Shown piece after piece: positions 43,607-53,332 of a DNA stretch of 64,000 bases. Below the pieces are notes generated by a model. The model had not been told where the DNA came from. It searched no databases and saw only the letters and a program-made list of their open reading frames with translations. Every line of letters begins with the position of its first letter. The stretch's first letter is position 1. The stretch comes from Skeletonema tropicum (Eukaryota; Bacillariophyta; Thalassiosirophyceae; Thalassiosirales; Thalassiosiraceae). Position numbers and translations under genes: made by a program. The stretch lies in contig CM074130.1 in assembly GCA_037178625.1 (NCBI GenBank), positions 930,001 through 994,000 on the forward strand, written 5' to 3'.

Positions 43607-45400
43607 TTAATGTTTCCAAATCTTGATAGTTCTATCCTTGGACCCAGTCGCAACTGATGCACCGTTGGGGCTCCAATCCAAGGCATAAACCTCATCGGCA
43701 TGACCTGGCAACGTTTCCTTTGCCTTTTTACCGCTTGGAACCTCCCACAATTTTGCAGTACTATCTTTGCTAGCACTAACAAGAAACCTAGCGTCTGAAC
43801 TCCATGCGACTTGGTAAACGGCACCGACGTGACCGGTCATAGTACTGACAAAATCCCCTGAACGGCCATTCCAAAGCTTGATCTTCTTGTCAAATGACGC
43901 GCTTGCAAAGAAACGTGAATCTGGAGAAAATGCCAAGTGATTGACTGCCTGTTGATGTCCTGTCAATCGTTTAATCGGGCGTTTGTTCTCGGTAGGATGC
44001 CAAAGCATCAAAGTGAAGTCATCACTTCCTGAAATCAATCTTTCCTGCTCGCCCGATCCCTTAAATGCATTATATTTTGCAACTGCTGCCTTGTATGCTG
44101 CCTCCCTCCATTCTTCAGAATCCCTATCCTTCACTTTGTCCAAATCAGCAATCTTCCCGTAATGGTCAAACGGACCCGTTCGACAGACGTAATCACATGA
44201 CACCGCCAGCGTGTTTACACGATGACCATGCCCGACTAATGTCCTCACGAGTAAACCAACTCTACCCTTACCATCACCCTCTTCAGCATTCCACACCTTG
44301 ATGGTGCGGTCACGAGATGCAGTATAGATAAGCCCCTCTCCTCCCCATTTCACCGACTCGATGGAGTCAGTGTGTCCTGCTAGAGTTGCCTCACACCGTT
44401 TCGTCCTCACGTTCCAGATTTTAGCCAATCCATCTTTGGAAGAGGTAATGAGACGTTCACATTTACCATTATTGCGGTGCATCGGTTCCCATGCCATTCC
44501 TGTAATCCACTTTGAATGCGCTTTGATGGAACCACTGGACTCACCCTTTGTCGGCTCCCACAGAATCAAAAAGCCACGTTTGTCTCCAGACGCAAAACGT
44601 TTTCCATCTGGACTCCAAGAAGTACTCAGGACGTGATCCTTATGTCCCTTGCATGTGTGTCGAGGTGTCGATGTGTTGACATCCCAAAAACGGACAGTGG
44701 CATCTCCACCACCAGAAGCAAGATGCTTCCCATCCGGAGAGTAAGAGACATGCAAAATCGCTTCCGTGTGACCTGGCAAAGTATCGGTACACCTAGTTAC
44801 TGGGCGAACTTTGAACAGTGCCAAGGGTTGGTAGGTAAGCTCCAAAGTTTGTTCTGTTGATATTTGCTTGTGGTACTCTTTGAGGAATGCCTTGAGCGAA
44901 TTAAAGTCTGTAATATCAATCTCATCGGTGTGGGTCTTCACCACTGGTTCACCCGTTGATGGGTTTGTCGTTTTGGTTATACGCTCAATCTTGGCAAAGA
45001 AAGCGTAGGGGATATGAGCTTTGTTTGTGGAATGGTCCTCATCATCTTCATTGAGTAGGGAGCGAATCAACGTTCCCAACTCATCCGTGCCCGCTGTGGT
45101 CGGAACGTCCATCGCCTCGCCCACCGTCTCACCTTCCCTATCGCGGAATTGAACAACTACATTGCCCGGAATATCATCATCCTGGATATCATTTTCATCG
45201 ATGACATTACCATCGGCATCCCTACGTGTACGTTTGTATCGCTTGTGTGTGTTGTTGATAATATATCCTCCCTTTCCATCAGCAGTCCTGAATCCGTGGT
45301 TTACAGGATTTAAGGAGCCGACCAATGAGCCGCCCGTCCATGCTACACCACTGAGATCTTTGCCCGTGTTCGGGACCGATGCAGTTGTTTCTGCCTCCAT
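43607..45400 (-). CDS. NLE1: Notchless/Rsa4 homologue, WD40 ribosome-assembly factor
   Basis: An intact 597-residue gene from ATG 45400. The N-terminal ubiquitin-like domain (VVVQFRDREGETVGEAMDVP) in this family docks the MIDAS domain of the AAA+ protein Rea1/Midasin. The linker YQPLALFKVRPVTRC leads into a C-terminal WD40 propeller whose blades are easily counted by their GH...WD pairs (PGHTEAILHVSYSPDGKHLA, RFWD, KGHKDHVL, LWEP, and so on, to IKIWKH). The protein acts in the nucleolus in release of factors from pre-60S particles. An insertion of about 45 residues (DHYGKIADLDKVKDRDSEEW) lies between two blades, as is common in this family. Confidence 0.95.
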   Translation of the reverse strand: MEAETTASVPNTGKDLSGVAWTGGSLVGSLNPVNHGFRTADGKGGYIINNTHKRYKRTRRDADGNVIDENDIQDDDIPGNVVVQFRDREGETVGEAMDVPTTAGTDELGTLIRSLLNEDDEDHSTNKAHIPYAFFAKIERITKTTNPSTGEPVVKTHTDEIDITDFNSLKAFLKEYHKQISTEQTLELTYQPLALFKVRPVTRCTDTLPGHTEAILHVSYSPDGKHLASGGGDATVRFWDVNTSTPRHTCKGHKDHVLSTSWSPDGKRFASGDKRGFLILWEPTKGESSGSIKAHSKWITGMAWEPMHRNNGKCERLITSSKDGLAKIWNVRTKRCEATLAGHTDSIESVKWGGEGLIYTASRDRTIKVWNAEEGDGKGRVGLLVRTLVGHGHRVNTLAVSCDYVCRTGPFDHYGKIADLDKVKDRDSEEWREAAYKAAVAKYNAFKGSGEQERLISGSDDFTLMLWHPTENKRPIKRLTGHQQAVNHLAFSPDSRFFASASFDKKIKLWNGRSGDFVSTMTGHVGAVYQVAWSSDARFLVSASKDSTAKLWEVPSGKKAKETLPGHADEVYALDWSPNGASVATGSKDRTIKIWKH

Positions 45401-45930
45401 TATTACTTCAATCAGATGTTATGAGCGAACGGAGTGAATGAAATGAAATGTTCTTCAAAATCAAAATGAAAAAAAAGAAATGGGTGGCGGAGGATACAAG
45501 ACAGGTGTCTTAGTTTTAAGTACCGTTTCAACATGATGTGCTCCTCTATATGTAAAAAGCCCCACATATACACACTCTTGATTGCATTGCTTGGCTTGCC
45601 TTCCTTCTCTGTAAGTAGTATTCTGCTTTCTGCGCAGCATCGAGCCAGATCGGGCCACGCTACACTAATAAACCCTGGTGACGTTGTTTTGTTCATTATG
45701 CTTTTGACAAGATTTTTTTCCGAAATGGTGTACTTTTGCTTCTGTCCCTGTAGGTGGTGATGAGTAATCTATGTAGTAGAGCTATTACCTGCTGTACTAG
45801 AAATAATGATTGGTACAGTCATGAACTGCGATGGTAGCACTACTTTCTTTGCCGTGAGCCGGCGCTAGATGATTTTTGTGAAGATAAAGAAAAGAATCCA
45901 TTATAATATTTGCTGTCTTAACCAGGTTTG
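45401..45930. other. Intergenic spacer, Notchless promoter side
   Basis: 530 bp with no supported ORF. It lies upstream of Notchless and downstream of the Psb31-like gene. No strong element is recognised. Confidence 0.4.
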
Positions 45931-46602
45931 TTACAACGAGATCCCCAACATAACCGCCAAATCATCCATTGCCTTGGCGAGACGTTTGATCTCAATTTTT
46001 GCGTCAGCAAAGTATTTTGCAGGAGGAGTGTAACTCGTCGAAGTAGTGACGAATATAGCCATATACGCACTCCCATCTGCTTGCTCAATACATTGTTCAA
46101 TCTCCCTCGATAACTCTGTATATTCCACAATATCATCCGCCTTGTCAGCAAGTGTTTTCATTGCCTTCCCAATGCCAAATAGCCCAGATTGGGTTCCAAC
46201 AGTACCTAGATATCTCCTGACGTTGTCTCCACCACCGTCACAAATTTCATTGTAATTGTTCAGGAGGTAATCCACACTGGCACGGCCAGCACGAAATCGT
46301 TCCTCAGCTTCTTCCATGGTCAATTCTTTCAATGTTCCCTTTGTATTCTTTGATGGGTCCATTACAGCGTGAGATATTGACGGGTTGTTGACAACGAAAA
46401 ATCCAGCCAAAGTGAGAGTATTTTGTAGGATAGATCTGCGGCTATAATAATTGGCGTGTGATTCCGGGAGACATTTTAGTGTGGTCATCGTAGTAGTTGG
46501 TGCACCGACTTGGTTGTTGAGTTCATATGTACGGTGAGGAGCGAATGCCATGCTAGAGCATAGGCAGAGAAAACAGCAGAGAAGAATGTATGTAGTAATC
46601 AT
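45931..46602 (-). CDS. Plastid thylakoid-lumen protein, Psb31/PsbQ-like
   Basis: The start is ATG 46602 (MITTYILLCC); the frame upstream has no ATG. The 224-residue product has a three-part targeting signal: an ER signal peptide ending SSMAFAP, the AxAFxP-type plastid import motif of diatoms; a transit segment; then a twin-arginine lumen signal (SRRSILQNTLTLAGFF...SISHA). The mature part is helical (VDYLLNNYNEICDGGGDNV, RRYLGTVGTQSGLFGIGKAM, DIVEYTELSREIEQCIEQAD), consistent with a four-helix bundle. This layout fits extrinsic photosystem II subunits of the Psb31/PsbQ-like type. Family naming is from memory of the pattern and needs a search; lumen location is well supported. Confidence 0.65.
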   Translation of the reverse strand: MITTYILLCCFLCLCSSMAFAPHRTYELNNQVGAPTTTMTTLKCLPESHANYYSRRSILQNTLTLAGFFVVNNPSISHAVMDPSKNTKGTLKELTMEEAEERFRAGRASVDYLLNNYNEICDGGGDNVRRYLGTVGTQSGLFGIGKAMKTLADKADDIVEYTELSREIEQCIEQADGSAYMAIFVTTSTSYTPPAKYFADAKIEIKRLAKAMDDLAVMLGISL

Positions 46603-47046
46603 CTTCAGATAGTAGATATGATAGGAGGGAATGTCTATGATATTATGTCCTTTGTCGGAGGTGTTGCAATGTAGATTCAGATGCTCTTGAAGTAGAGTTG
46701 GAAAGAGAAGATACAATATCTATGAAGAAGACTGTGAATTTCGTAGTAACGGCCTTAATCCTTCCCTTTGTGCAGCGGGCGACCACTCCGTCAGCATGAG
46801 TAGAGCACGAGGAAGATAGGGTGAAATAGTAATGACGACATCATCATGTTGCAAAGGATCGATGCGATGAGGAATGAGGAATGAGGAAGATATTTTTTTT
46901 TGCGGGAAAGTCTGTCTTCTCACCACACAAGTCGTTGATGGCCGGCAACCGGCAAACATGCAAACAAAACACAACATCACCATGTCGACATCTCCACTAC
47001 TACCAGGAGTCTGTTTCTTCTCATCATAATATAAAACCAAAACACC
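46603..47046. other. Divergent promoter region, lumen protein / RPC6
   Basis: 444 bp between divergent starts. An ORF on the minus strand (46720-47283) overlaps RPC6 antisense and is a shadow. No specific element is recognised. Confidence 0.4.
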
Positions 47047-48028
47047 ATGCCACCGAAACGACCACCATCCATCGCAATAGCCAGCGCCGCCACCAAACGA
47101 AGGCGCGGCGGCACGGCCATCAAGCCAATCGTAAGCATGGCGGCAAGCTCTACTGCCGCATTCAACTGAGGAAGACAAAGATTCCAGTCCACTACGGAAA
47201 GAATTCCTCCAACTTCTATCCTCTCCACAATACAAAGGACGGGGAGTTGCCAACTCGGCATTAAAATCACACTTTGGTGACAATTATGCACATCTGGTCC
47301 CTATAATTAATGAATTGACACGTGCCTCACGCCTCACCATGTCAAAGGCCAATGGGGAAAATGAGGTGTACTTTTCATTACTAAGTGCCGCGGAGGCATC
47401 CAAAATGCAAGGATTGGATGCTCCCTCCAAACTAGTCTATCAGGTGGTTGAATCGGCGGGCAACAAGGGGATATGGACGGTGGACATTCGTGTGCAGACG
47501 AACATTCCACAGGCGACACTGACCAAGATATTCAAACAGTTGGAAACACGCAAATTGATCAAACCCATCAAGGCTGTAACGGCCAAAACAAAGAAATTGT
47601 ACATGTTATATGACCTTGTACCCGCCAAGGAAATTACCGGTGGGCCATGGTATACCGAGGGGGAGTTTGATCATGAATTCATTGCGGAATTGCGCAACTT
47701 TATCATCATGTGTGTTCGACGAATGAATCGTGGGAAGGGGGTGTCAATCCAACAAATTTCGGATAAAATGGTCCAAGCGAATGTGTCGAGAGTTCAATTG
47801 AGTTTGGAGGAGGTGCGTCAATTGGTACAGACATTGCTACATGATTATGTGATTGAGGAGCGGGGGGTTACGGATGAGGGGCATGCGTTGTTTGTCCCGG
47901 CTAGGAAGATTAGTACCATGTCCGACTTTGGTTGGTGGGATGTGTTGTGTAAGGACTTTCATTTTAGAAGGATTCGGTTTGAGGATGATGTGGTCTTGAA
48001 TGCACATGAGCCGCATCATCATTCGTGA
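47047..48028 (+). CDS. RNA polymerase III subunit RPC6 (RPC34), one frameshift
   Basis: The start MPPKRPPSIAIAS at 47047 includes a basic KRRR patch. A frame change near 47160-47170 (at GCATTCAACTGAGG) is followed by an open frame to 48028. The tandem winged-helix region includes KGIWTVDIRVQTNIPQATLT and KIFKQLETRKLIKPI. GGPWYTEGEFDHEFI is the conserved hallmark. The subunit belongs to the RPC3-RPC6-RPC7 trimer that opens promoters for tRNA and 5S rRNA transcription. About 327 residues in all, close to the family size. The protein ends soon after RIRFEDDVVLNAHEPHHHS and lacks the C-terminal Cys cluster (iron-sulphur) of the human subunit. A fragment of its 3' end is duplicated downstream. Confidence 0.9.
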
Positions 48029-48050
48029 CCAGACGTAATATTATAGTAGC

Positions 48051-48075
48051 GGTCAATCTTATAAGATTACGTCGC
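48051..48075. repeat. Shared 25-bp motif, copy 1
   Basis: GGTCAATCTTATAAGATTAC followed by GTCGC: a palindromic core AATCTT-A/T-AAGATT with a GTCGC tail. Copies lie at 50427 and 53253. It follows the RPC6 stop by 22 bp. Confidence 0.6.
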
Positions 48076-48095
48076 GTATGTTGAAGTGCTCGGTG

Positions 48096-48157
48096 TGTTA
48101 CGGATGAAGGGCATGCGTTTTTGTCCCGGCTAGGAAGATTAGTACGATGTGCGAGTT
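48096..48157 (+). pseudogene. RPC6 gene fragment, copy 1
   Basis: About 60 bp matches 47867-47930 of RPC6 (CGGATGAAGGGCATGCGTTT, CCCGGCTAGGAAGATTAGTA), with small indels that destroy the frame. It lies 68 bp downstream of the intact gene. Confidence 0.75.
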
Positions 48158-48349
48158 AGGGTCCAAACCACACTTGCTCTTCAGATTCAGTCTACTTATC
48201 AAATTCGATCCTTTTGTTGTTGTTATGCGCAGAGATGCCGGCTTACTATGTAAGCCTTCATCAATCTGTATCGGGTCCACCAAATTATACACGCATACCA
48301 ACAGGGAAAGAGTAAGAAGTAGAGATGATACAGATACAGGATACTTCAT
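48098..48349 (-). CDS. Small signal-peptide ORF, copy 1 (83 residues)
   Basis: ATG 48349 begins MKYPVSVSSLLLTLSLLVCV, a clear hydrophobic signal or anchor. The remaining 60 residues have one Cys and no known domain. The last 20 codons are antisense to the RPC6-derived fragment, so this tail arose from unrelated DNA. The paralogue at 50435-50725 keeps the frame with few changes. Whether it is expressed is unknown. Confidence 0.4.
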   Translation of the reverse strand: MKYPVSVSSLLLTLSLLVCVYNLVDPIQIDEGLHSKPASLRITTTKGSNLISRLNLKSKCGLDPNSHIVLIFLAGTKTHALHP

Positions 48350-48494
48350 CTTCTCTCTAAATTGTTCCCCCTTGCCCCGGCGTTTGGATACCTGAGACAG
48401 CTCTGGAGTTCATTTTTTGATAATGTCTATTCAGTTAGGCAAGTAGCCCATGGTTGAATCCTATTAGAATATTTTGACTTTGATTGATCTTCTC

Positions 48495-48532
48495 TGAGTG
48501 AGTGAGTGAGTGAGTGAGTGAGTGAGTGAGTG
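48495..48532. repeat. (GAGT)n microsatellite
   Basis: About nine tandem GAGT units. Unit 2 of the duplication keeps only about three (near 50868-50880), showing repeat-length change since duplication. Confidence 0.9.
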
Positions 48533-48784
48533 ATCTATCAACATAGACGTCAAAGTTCAGATGAATGAAGGCGCTACATATCTTTTATTTCAAACAAAGC
48601 ACGGAACAAAGATTCTCTTTTCAAAAGATAATACCCTCCAAGACTTCCAACCCATCCCTTATGATTTCTTTTGTTCCTTCTTTCGCGATTGATGTTGTCC
48701 CTATTCTTTCACGGCCCTATCAGTCCCGTCCGTGCTTTCAATCAAGCTTTTCCGAGGTGAAGGTGGTCTCTAACACTTTCACTT

Positions 48785-50220
48785 TCATCTCATATTTAAC
48801 AAAAAATTGACCATTTCTTCTTGGCCTCCCTTCATGGCCCAACGGAGCGGTGTATCTCCATCATTATCCTCGGCATTGACATCTGCTCCCCTTTCAATGA
48901 GAAGCTCGGCCGCATTAACTGGTCCCTTACCGCAAGCAAAATGGAGCGGCGTGCCTCCATTACATTCATTCTTGGCATTGACGTCTGCTCCATTTTCAAT
49001 GAGAAGCTCGGCCACATCAATATATCCCCTAACGCAAGCATAACGGAGCGGCGTACCTCCATTATTACTCTTGGCATTGACGTCTGCTCCCATTTCAATG
49101 AGAAGCTCGGCCGCATCAAGAAGCTCGTACGGATCTATCATATCCTCATATCCCGCATCGCAAACTTCATGGAGCGGCGTATTTCCACCATTATCCTTGG
49201 CAATGATATCTGCTCCCTTTTCAATGAGAGAAGCTTGATCGCATCAACACTTCCCCTAATGCAAGCACTATGGAGCGGCGTATCTCCATAATTATTCTCG
49301 ACATTGACATCTGCTCCATTTTCAATGAGCAGCTTGGCCATATCAACATGTCCCTTGATGCAAGCACTATGGAGCGGCGTGAACCCATTGTGGGTTAGGA
49401 TCTTGGCATTGACATCTGCTCCCTTTTCAATGAGAAGCTCGGCTATATCAACTCGATCAAGACTGATAGCATAACATAGCGGCGAGTATCCATAATTATC
49501 CTTGACATCGACTTCTGCTCCCTTTTCAATGAGAAGCTTTACGGCATCATCATGTCCCTTAAAGCAAGCATAATGGAGCGGCGTATGATCTCCGTAATTG
49601 TTCTTGGCATTGACGTCTGCTCCCTTTTCAATGAGAAGCTTTACAGCATCAACATGTCCCTTACAGCAAACATAATGGAGCGGCGTTTGATCTCCGTGAT
49701 TGGTCTTGGCATTGACATTTGCCCCGTTATCAATTAAGAGCTTGATCGCATCAATCCGACCTTTATCGCAAGCCCAATGAAGCGGCGTGTCAGTGTTAAT
49801 ATCATTCGGTTCACTATCGAGATCTATCCCATTCAAAATGACATGCAAAGACTGGTCGATCTGAGATCCAGGATTGTCTGGATTGCCAAGTCTTACTTGA
49901 ATTGTATGGCCATTTCCGCATAGGATATCTGCCTCAACGGAGGTAGGATTCCCATACCACTCGCCGAGAGGTTTGGAGTTCAAATCAATATCTGCATTTG
50001 GACTAGCCCAGACTTGAGTCTTTTTCTTATTATTTCGAATAACATATCGAACAGCGATACTTCCTCCTGGATCTCCACTTTCTAATACACTTCCTGTTTG
50101 ATCTCCACTCAACACCCAATGCCCGAACAGGATCCGTTCCTCCCCATTCTGCTGCCATGATTTTGGCCTGTTCCGGAGCTGTTCGCCTTTGTAAGAGTAG
50201 ACTGATGAAGTTGCTTCCAT
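48785..50220 (-). CDS. Ankyrin-repeat protein 1 (one frameshift)
   Basis: From ATG 50220 (MEATSSVYSYKG). Residues about 12-130 form a unique N-terminal domain (GHWVLSGDQTGSVLESGDPG...) of unknown fold. This is followed by about nine ankyrin repeats of the ADVNAKNNYGDTPLHYACFK type and the end GGQEEMVNFLLNMR. A two-base duplication in GAGAGA at about 49225 shifts frame within one repeat; the remaining repeats continue to 48785. About 478 residues in total. Ankyrin arrays bind proteins; the partner is not predictable. The repeats are so alike that unequal exchange is likely. It is the longer member of a tandem pair with 51137-51763. Confidence 0.8.
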
Positions 50221-50426
50221 GTGAATGTAATAACGTGTCTAGCCTAGAGCTGAGGTATTCCGTATTTTATAGCTTGTTTAAACAGTGCTACTATCTTCAC
50301 CATGTGGGATTTTCCGGCTGATTCATGCACATGCAGCCGATGTCATTGAAAGCTACCTGCCCACAATACAAGTCTGACGATAAAATGAAGAAACAAAGCA
50401 GCTCATCCAACCAATATTATTGTAGC

Positions 50427-50451
50427 GATCAATCTTAAAAGATTGCGTCGC
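50427..50451. repeat. Shared 25-bp motif, copy 2
   Basis: GATCAATCTTAAAAGATTGC followed by GTCGC. Same position in unit 2 as copy 1 has in unit 1. Confidence 0.6.
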
Positions 50452-50725
50452 GTATGTTTAAGTGCTCGGTGTGTTTCGGATGAAGGGCATGCGTTTTTGT
50501 CCCGGCTAGGAAGATTAGTACGATGTGCGAGTTAGGGTCCAAACCACAGCTGCTCTTCAGATTCAGTCTACTTATCAAATTCGATCCTTTTGTTGTTGTT
50601 ATGCGCAGAGATGCCGGCTTACTATGTAAGCCTTCATCAATCTGTATCGGGTCCACCAAATTATACACGCATACCAACAGGGAAAGAGTAAGAAGTAGAG
50701 ATGATACAGATACAGGATACTTCAT
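50435..50725 (-). CDS. Small signal-peptide ORF, copy 2 (96 residues)
   Basis: Starts at ATG 50725 with the same MKYPVSVSSLLLTLSLLVCV leader as copy 1 and one amino-acid difference in the shared body (Ser for Lys before CGLDPN). It reads on past the RPC6-derived antisense part for 13 further residues into the shared motif region. Expression unknown. Confidence 0.4.
   Translation of the reverse strand: MKYPVSVSSLLLTLSLLVCVYNLVDPIQIDEGLHSKPASLRITTTKGSNLISRLNLKSSCGLDPNSHIVLIFLAGTKTHALHPKHTEHLNIRDAIF
50474..50533 (+). pseudogene. RPC6 gene fragment, copy 2
   Basis: Same fragment as 48096-48157 with one extra substitution near its start (TTTCGG for TTACGG). It travelled with the duplicated unit. 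Confidence 0.75.
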
Positions 50726-51136
50726 CTTCTCTCTAAATTGTTCCCCCTTGCCCCGGCTTTTGGATACCTGAGACAGCTCTGGAGTTCATTTTTTGATAAT
50801 GTCTACTCAGTTAGGCAAGTAGCCCGTGGTTGAATCTTATTAGAATATTTTGACTTTGATCTTCTCTGAGTGAGTGAGTGCGTGATCTATCAACAAAGAC
50901 GTCAAAGTTCAGATGAATTAAGGCGCTACATATCTTTTATTTCAAACAAAGCATGGAACAAAGAATCTCTTTTCAAAAGATAATACCCTCCAAGACTTCC
51001 AACCCATCCCTTATGATTTCTTTTGTTCCTTCTTTCGCGATTGCTGTTGTCCCTATTCTTTCACGGCCCTATCAGTCCCGTCCGTGCTTTCAATCAAGCT
51101 TTTCCGAGGTGAAGGTGGTCTCTAACACTTTCACTT

Positions 51137-51763
51137 TCATCTCATATTTAACAAAAAATTGACCATTTCTTCTTGGCCTCCCTTCATGGCCAAACGGAGC
51201 GGCGTATCTCCATTATTATCCAAGGCATTGACATCTGCTCCATTTTCAATGAGAAGCTCGGCCGCATCAACTCGTCCCTTATAGCAAGCAACATGGAGCG
51301 GCGTAGCCTCGCAAATTTCCTTGGCATTGACATCTGCTCCATTTTCAATGAGAAGCTCGGCCGCATCAACTCGTTCCTTATAGCAAGCAACATGGAGCGG
51401 CGTAGCCTCGCAAATTTCCTTGGCATTGACATCTGCTCCCCTTTCAATGAGAAGCTCGGCCACATCAACATGTCCATTACCGCAAGCAAAATGGAGCGGC
51501 GTATCTCCATCATTATCCTTGGCATTGACGTCTGCTCCCTTTTCAATGAGAAGCTCGGCCACATCAACTTGTCCCTCAAGGCAAGCAATATGGAGCGGCG
51601 TAAACCCATCATGATCCATTGCATTGACGTCAGCTCCCTTTTCAATGAGAAGCTTGGCCATATCAACTTGTCCCGCACCACAAGCGAGATGGAGTTGCGT
51701 ATGTCCGTAATTATTCCTGGCGTCGACGCCTTTGTAAGAGTAGACTGATGAAGTTGCTCCCAT
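51137..51763 (-). CDS. Ankyrin-repeat protein 2, 208 residues
   Basis: Intact from ATG 51763 (MGATSSVYSYKG). It lacks the N-terminal domain of the first gene and goes directly into six ankyrin repeats, two of which are almost identical (KEICEATPLHVACYKGRVDA). The C-terminus GGQEEMVNFLLNMR matches the first gene. Presumably a protein-binding repeat protein; the deletion of the N-terminal domain implies a different role or loss of regulation. Confidence 0.85.
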   Translation of the reverse strand: MGATSSVYSYKGVDARNNYGHTQLHLACGAGQVDMAKLLIEKGADVNAMDHDGFTPLHIACLEGQVDVAELLIEKGADVNAKDNDGDTPLHFACGNGHVDVAELLIERGADVNAKEICEATPLHVACYKERVDAAELLIENGADVNAKEICEATPLHVACYKGRVDAAELLIENGADVNALDNNGDTPLRLAMKGGQEEMVNFLLNMR

Positions 51764-51840
51764 GTGAATGTAGTCTAGAGCTGAGGTATTAATTCCGTAT
51801 TATAGCTTGTTTAAACAGTGCTAACAGTAACTTGAGTTAG

Positions 51841-52323
51841 CTTCATCGATGTAATTGAATGTTCTCTTATTTGAGTGAAATATCTATTAGTGTTACTTCA
51901 GCTTGAAAGAGTTGGTTGAAAGAGCTCCCACAAGCTATACCCGAAGACTGATCCTGAGTGCAGATGGGATTGAGCACGACAGAAGGATGAGGATGGGATT
52001 GAGCACGACAGAATAGATACTTCTCGTTTCTCGTCAATCATGAGAACATCTGAATATCGTAAAATGTTAAATATGATCATTCTCTGAATATCCCACCTGT
52101 AGTATCCTCCCCTTCAATCTACACGTCCCTTCCATCATGGGAACCCTCTCATGAAAGACCACGGGAGCAATCATTTGCGCTCATGCCTACACATGAATTG
52201 GACTAGCAAGTGGCTGCACTCGTCGAGGCCGCGCACGAGACTCATCTTCTTCAAACCTGGCAATGTCCACTTCAATAATTTGCTTCCTGCCATTTGCCAA
52301 CGTTTGATTATTCTTTTCCCTCC
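51841..52323. other. Spacer without a supported gene
   Basis: Contains a short tandem duplication (GATGGGATTGAGCACGACAG at 51963 and 51993). No gene is seen. Confidence 0.4.
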
Positions 52324-53240
52324 ATGATGACCCGATCAGCTACCCGAAATGCCGATGAAAATTGTGGTAATATTACCGCTACCGCGACAACAGCTCCAAT
52401 GACTGACAACGGCAACGAAAATGATGCGAGTGCAGTCTGTGCCTATGGCAACATTGGTGAACCTCCGGCAGTCCTTTCGGAAGTAACAAATACACCAAAA
52501 AGAACAGTCTGGTCAAGCGCATTGGCGTGAACCCCTCTAGGCTTTGAGGGCCGAACTGCAGCTTCCGCAATTGTATTCGTTCGAAGGGAATCGAAGAAGC
52601 GCCAAAGACGGAAGGTAAGTTCTTCAGGGAATGCATTTGATCTAAATAGAAGCAAATGATATAAGCACCTAACCCCACGATCCCGGCCATACATCTTCCA
52701 TATGCTCAACTCCTATGACTAAGGATTGTTCTACGAGAATAACGACGGACTCAGCATGTCCACACCGCGTAGCATTGGTGCCACCGCCCATTCACTTCAA
52801 ATTGCGGAGAGCAGAAAAAGCGGCTACTATGAATGGATTCAAACATACCTCCCGTCTTCCAACTCCAAAACCCTGAAGAGAGCATGAGTGAGAGGTTTGA
52901 ACATGGCGACGTTTCATAGGACAGTTCCATCGTAGGAGATTTGCTAAAGCTGAATGGAAAAGATCTTCAACTGTACTTCACCACAGCTTTTGACAAGGAG
53001 ATCACTGTGGATTTGTCCAATATAAGATGTACCGCGTCTTTGTGAGGAAGATCATCTTTTTACTGGAATACGTCCGGGCAAAGAAATACGATGTACACAA
53101 CGGAGAACCTACCCTCTTACGTCACTTTTATGACACTCTCTCCAAGATTGATTGCCTCACAGAGATCTTTTTGCATCTATCGAGAAGAGTGGAGTTATAT
53201 GACACCAAAAACATATACAATGGTGCGTACGGTGACGGCG
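52324..53240 (+). pseudogene. Degenerate unrecognised gene with in-frame TGA and a likely intron
   Basis: An ATG at 52324 opens a Thr/Asn-rich frame with TGA at 52528. The same frame continues 29 codons to a consensus donor GTAAGT at about 52615, and an acceptor near 52723 leads into coding-like sequence (GLSMSTPRSIGATAHSLQIA) to a stop near 52886. Further open pieces follow in other frames (LNGKDLQLYFTTAFDKEITV, then LRHFYDTLSKIDCLTEIFLH). I recognise no domain. The mixture of stops and frames suggests a decayed or error-containing gene. Confidence 0.35.
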
Positions 53241-53252
53241 AGGGGGGCGTAC

Positions 53253-53278
53253 GATCAATCTTAAAAAGATTACGTCGC
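53253..53278. repeat. Shared 25-bp motif, copy 3
   Basis: GATCAATCTTAAAAAGATTA followed by CGTCGC, the same palindromic core and tail as at 48051 and 50427, outside the duplicated units and 55 bp beyond the stop of the next minus-strand gene. Confidence 0.6.
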
Positions 53279-53332
53279 TTTTGTTGTTCACACGTCTTTA
53301 CTAAAGAAACCATAATATATCCATGTGGATAT

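Larger units (their letters stand above)
48043..50400. repeat. Segmental duplication unit 1
   Basis: The order is shared motif, RPC6 fragment, signal-peptide ORF, (GAGT)n, near-identical 3' flank, ankyrin gene and its promoter. The same order recurs in 50417-51840 in the same orientation. The 3' flank (48540-48820) is nearly identical to 50890-51180. Confidence 0.85.
50417..51840. repeat. Segmental duplication unit 2
   Basis: Same order as unit 1 with a shorter ankyrin gene and shortened (GAGT)n. The promoter segment (AGCTTGTTTAAACAGTGCTA near 51808) matches that of unit 1 (near 50271). Confidence 0.85.

Noticed and set aside
46720..47283. Minus-strand ORF of 187 codons
   Set aside because: It lies antisense to the start of RPC6, lacks a convincing start and has no domain. 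It is a shadow frame.
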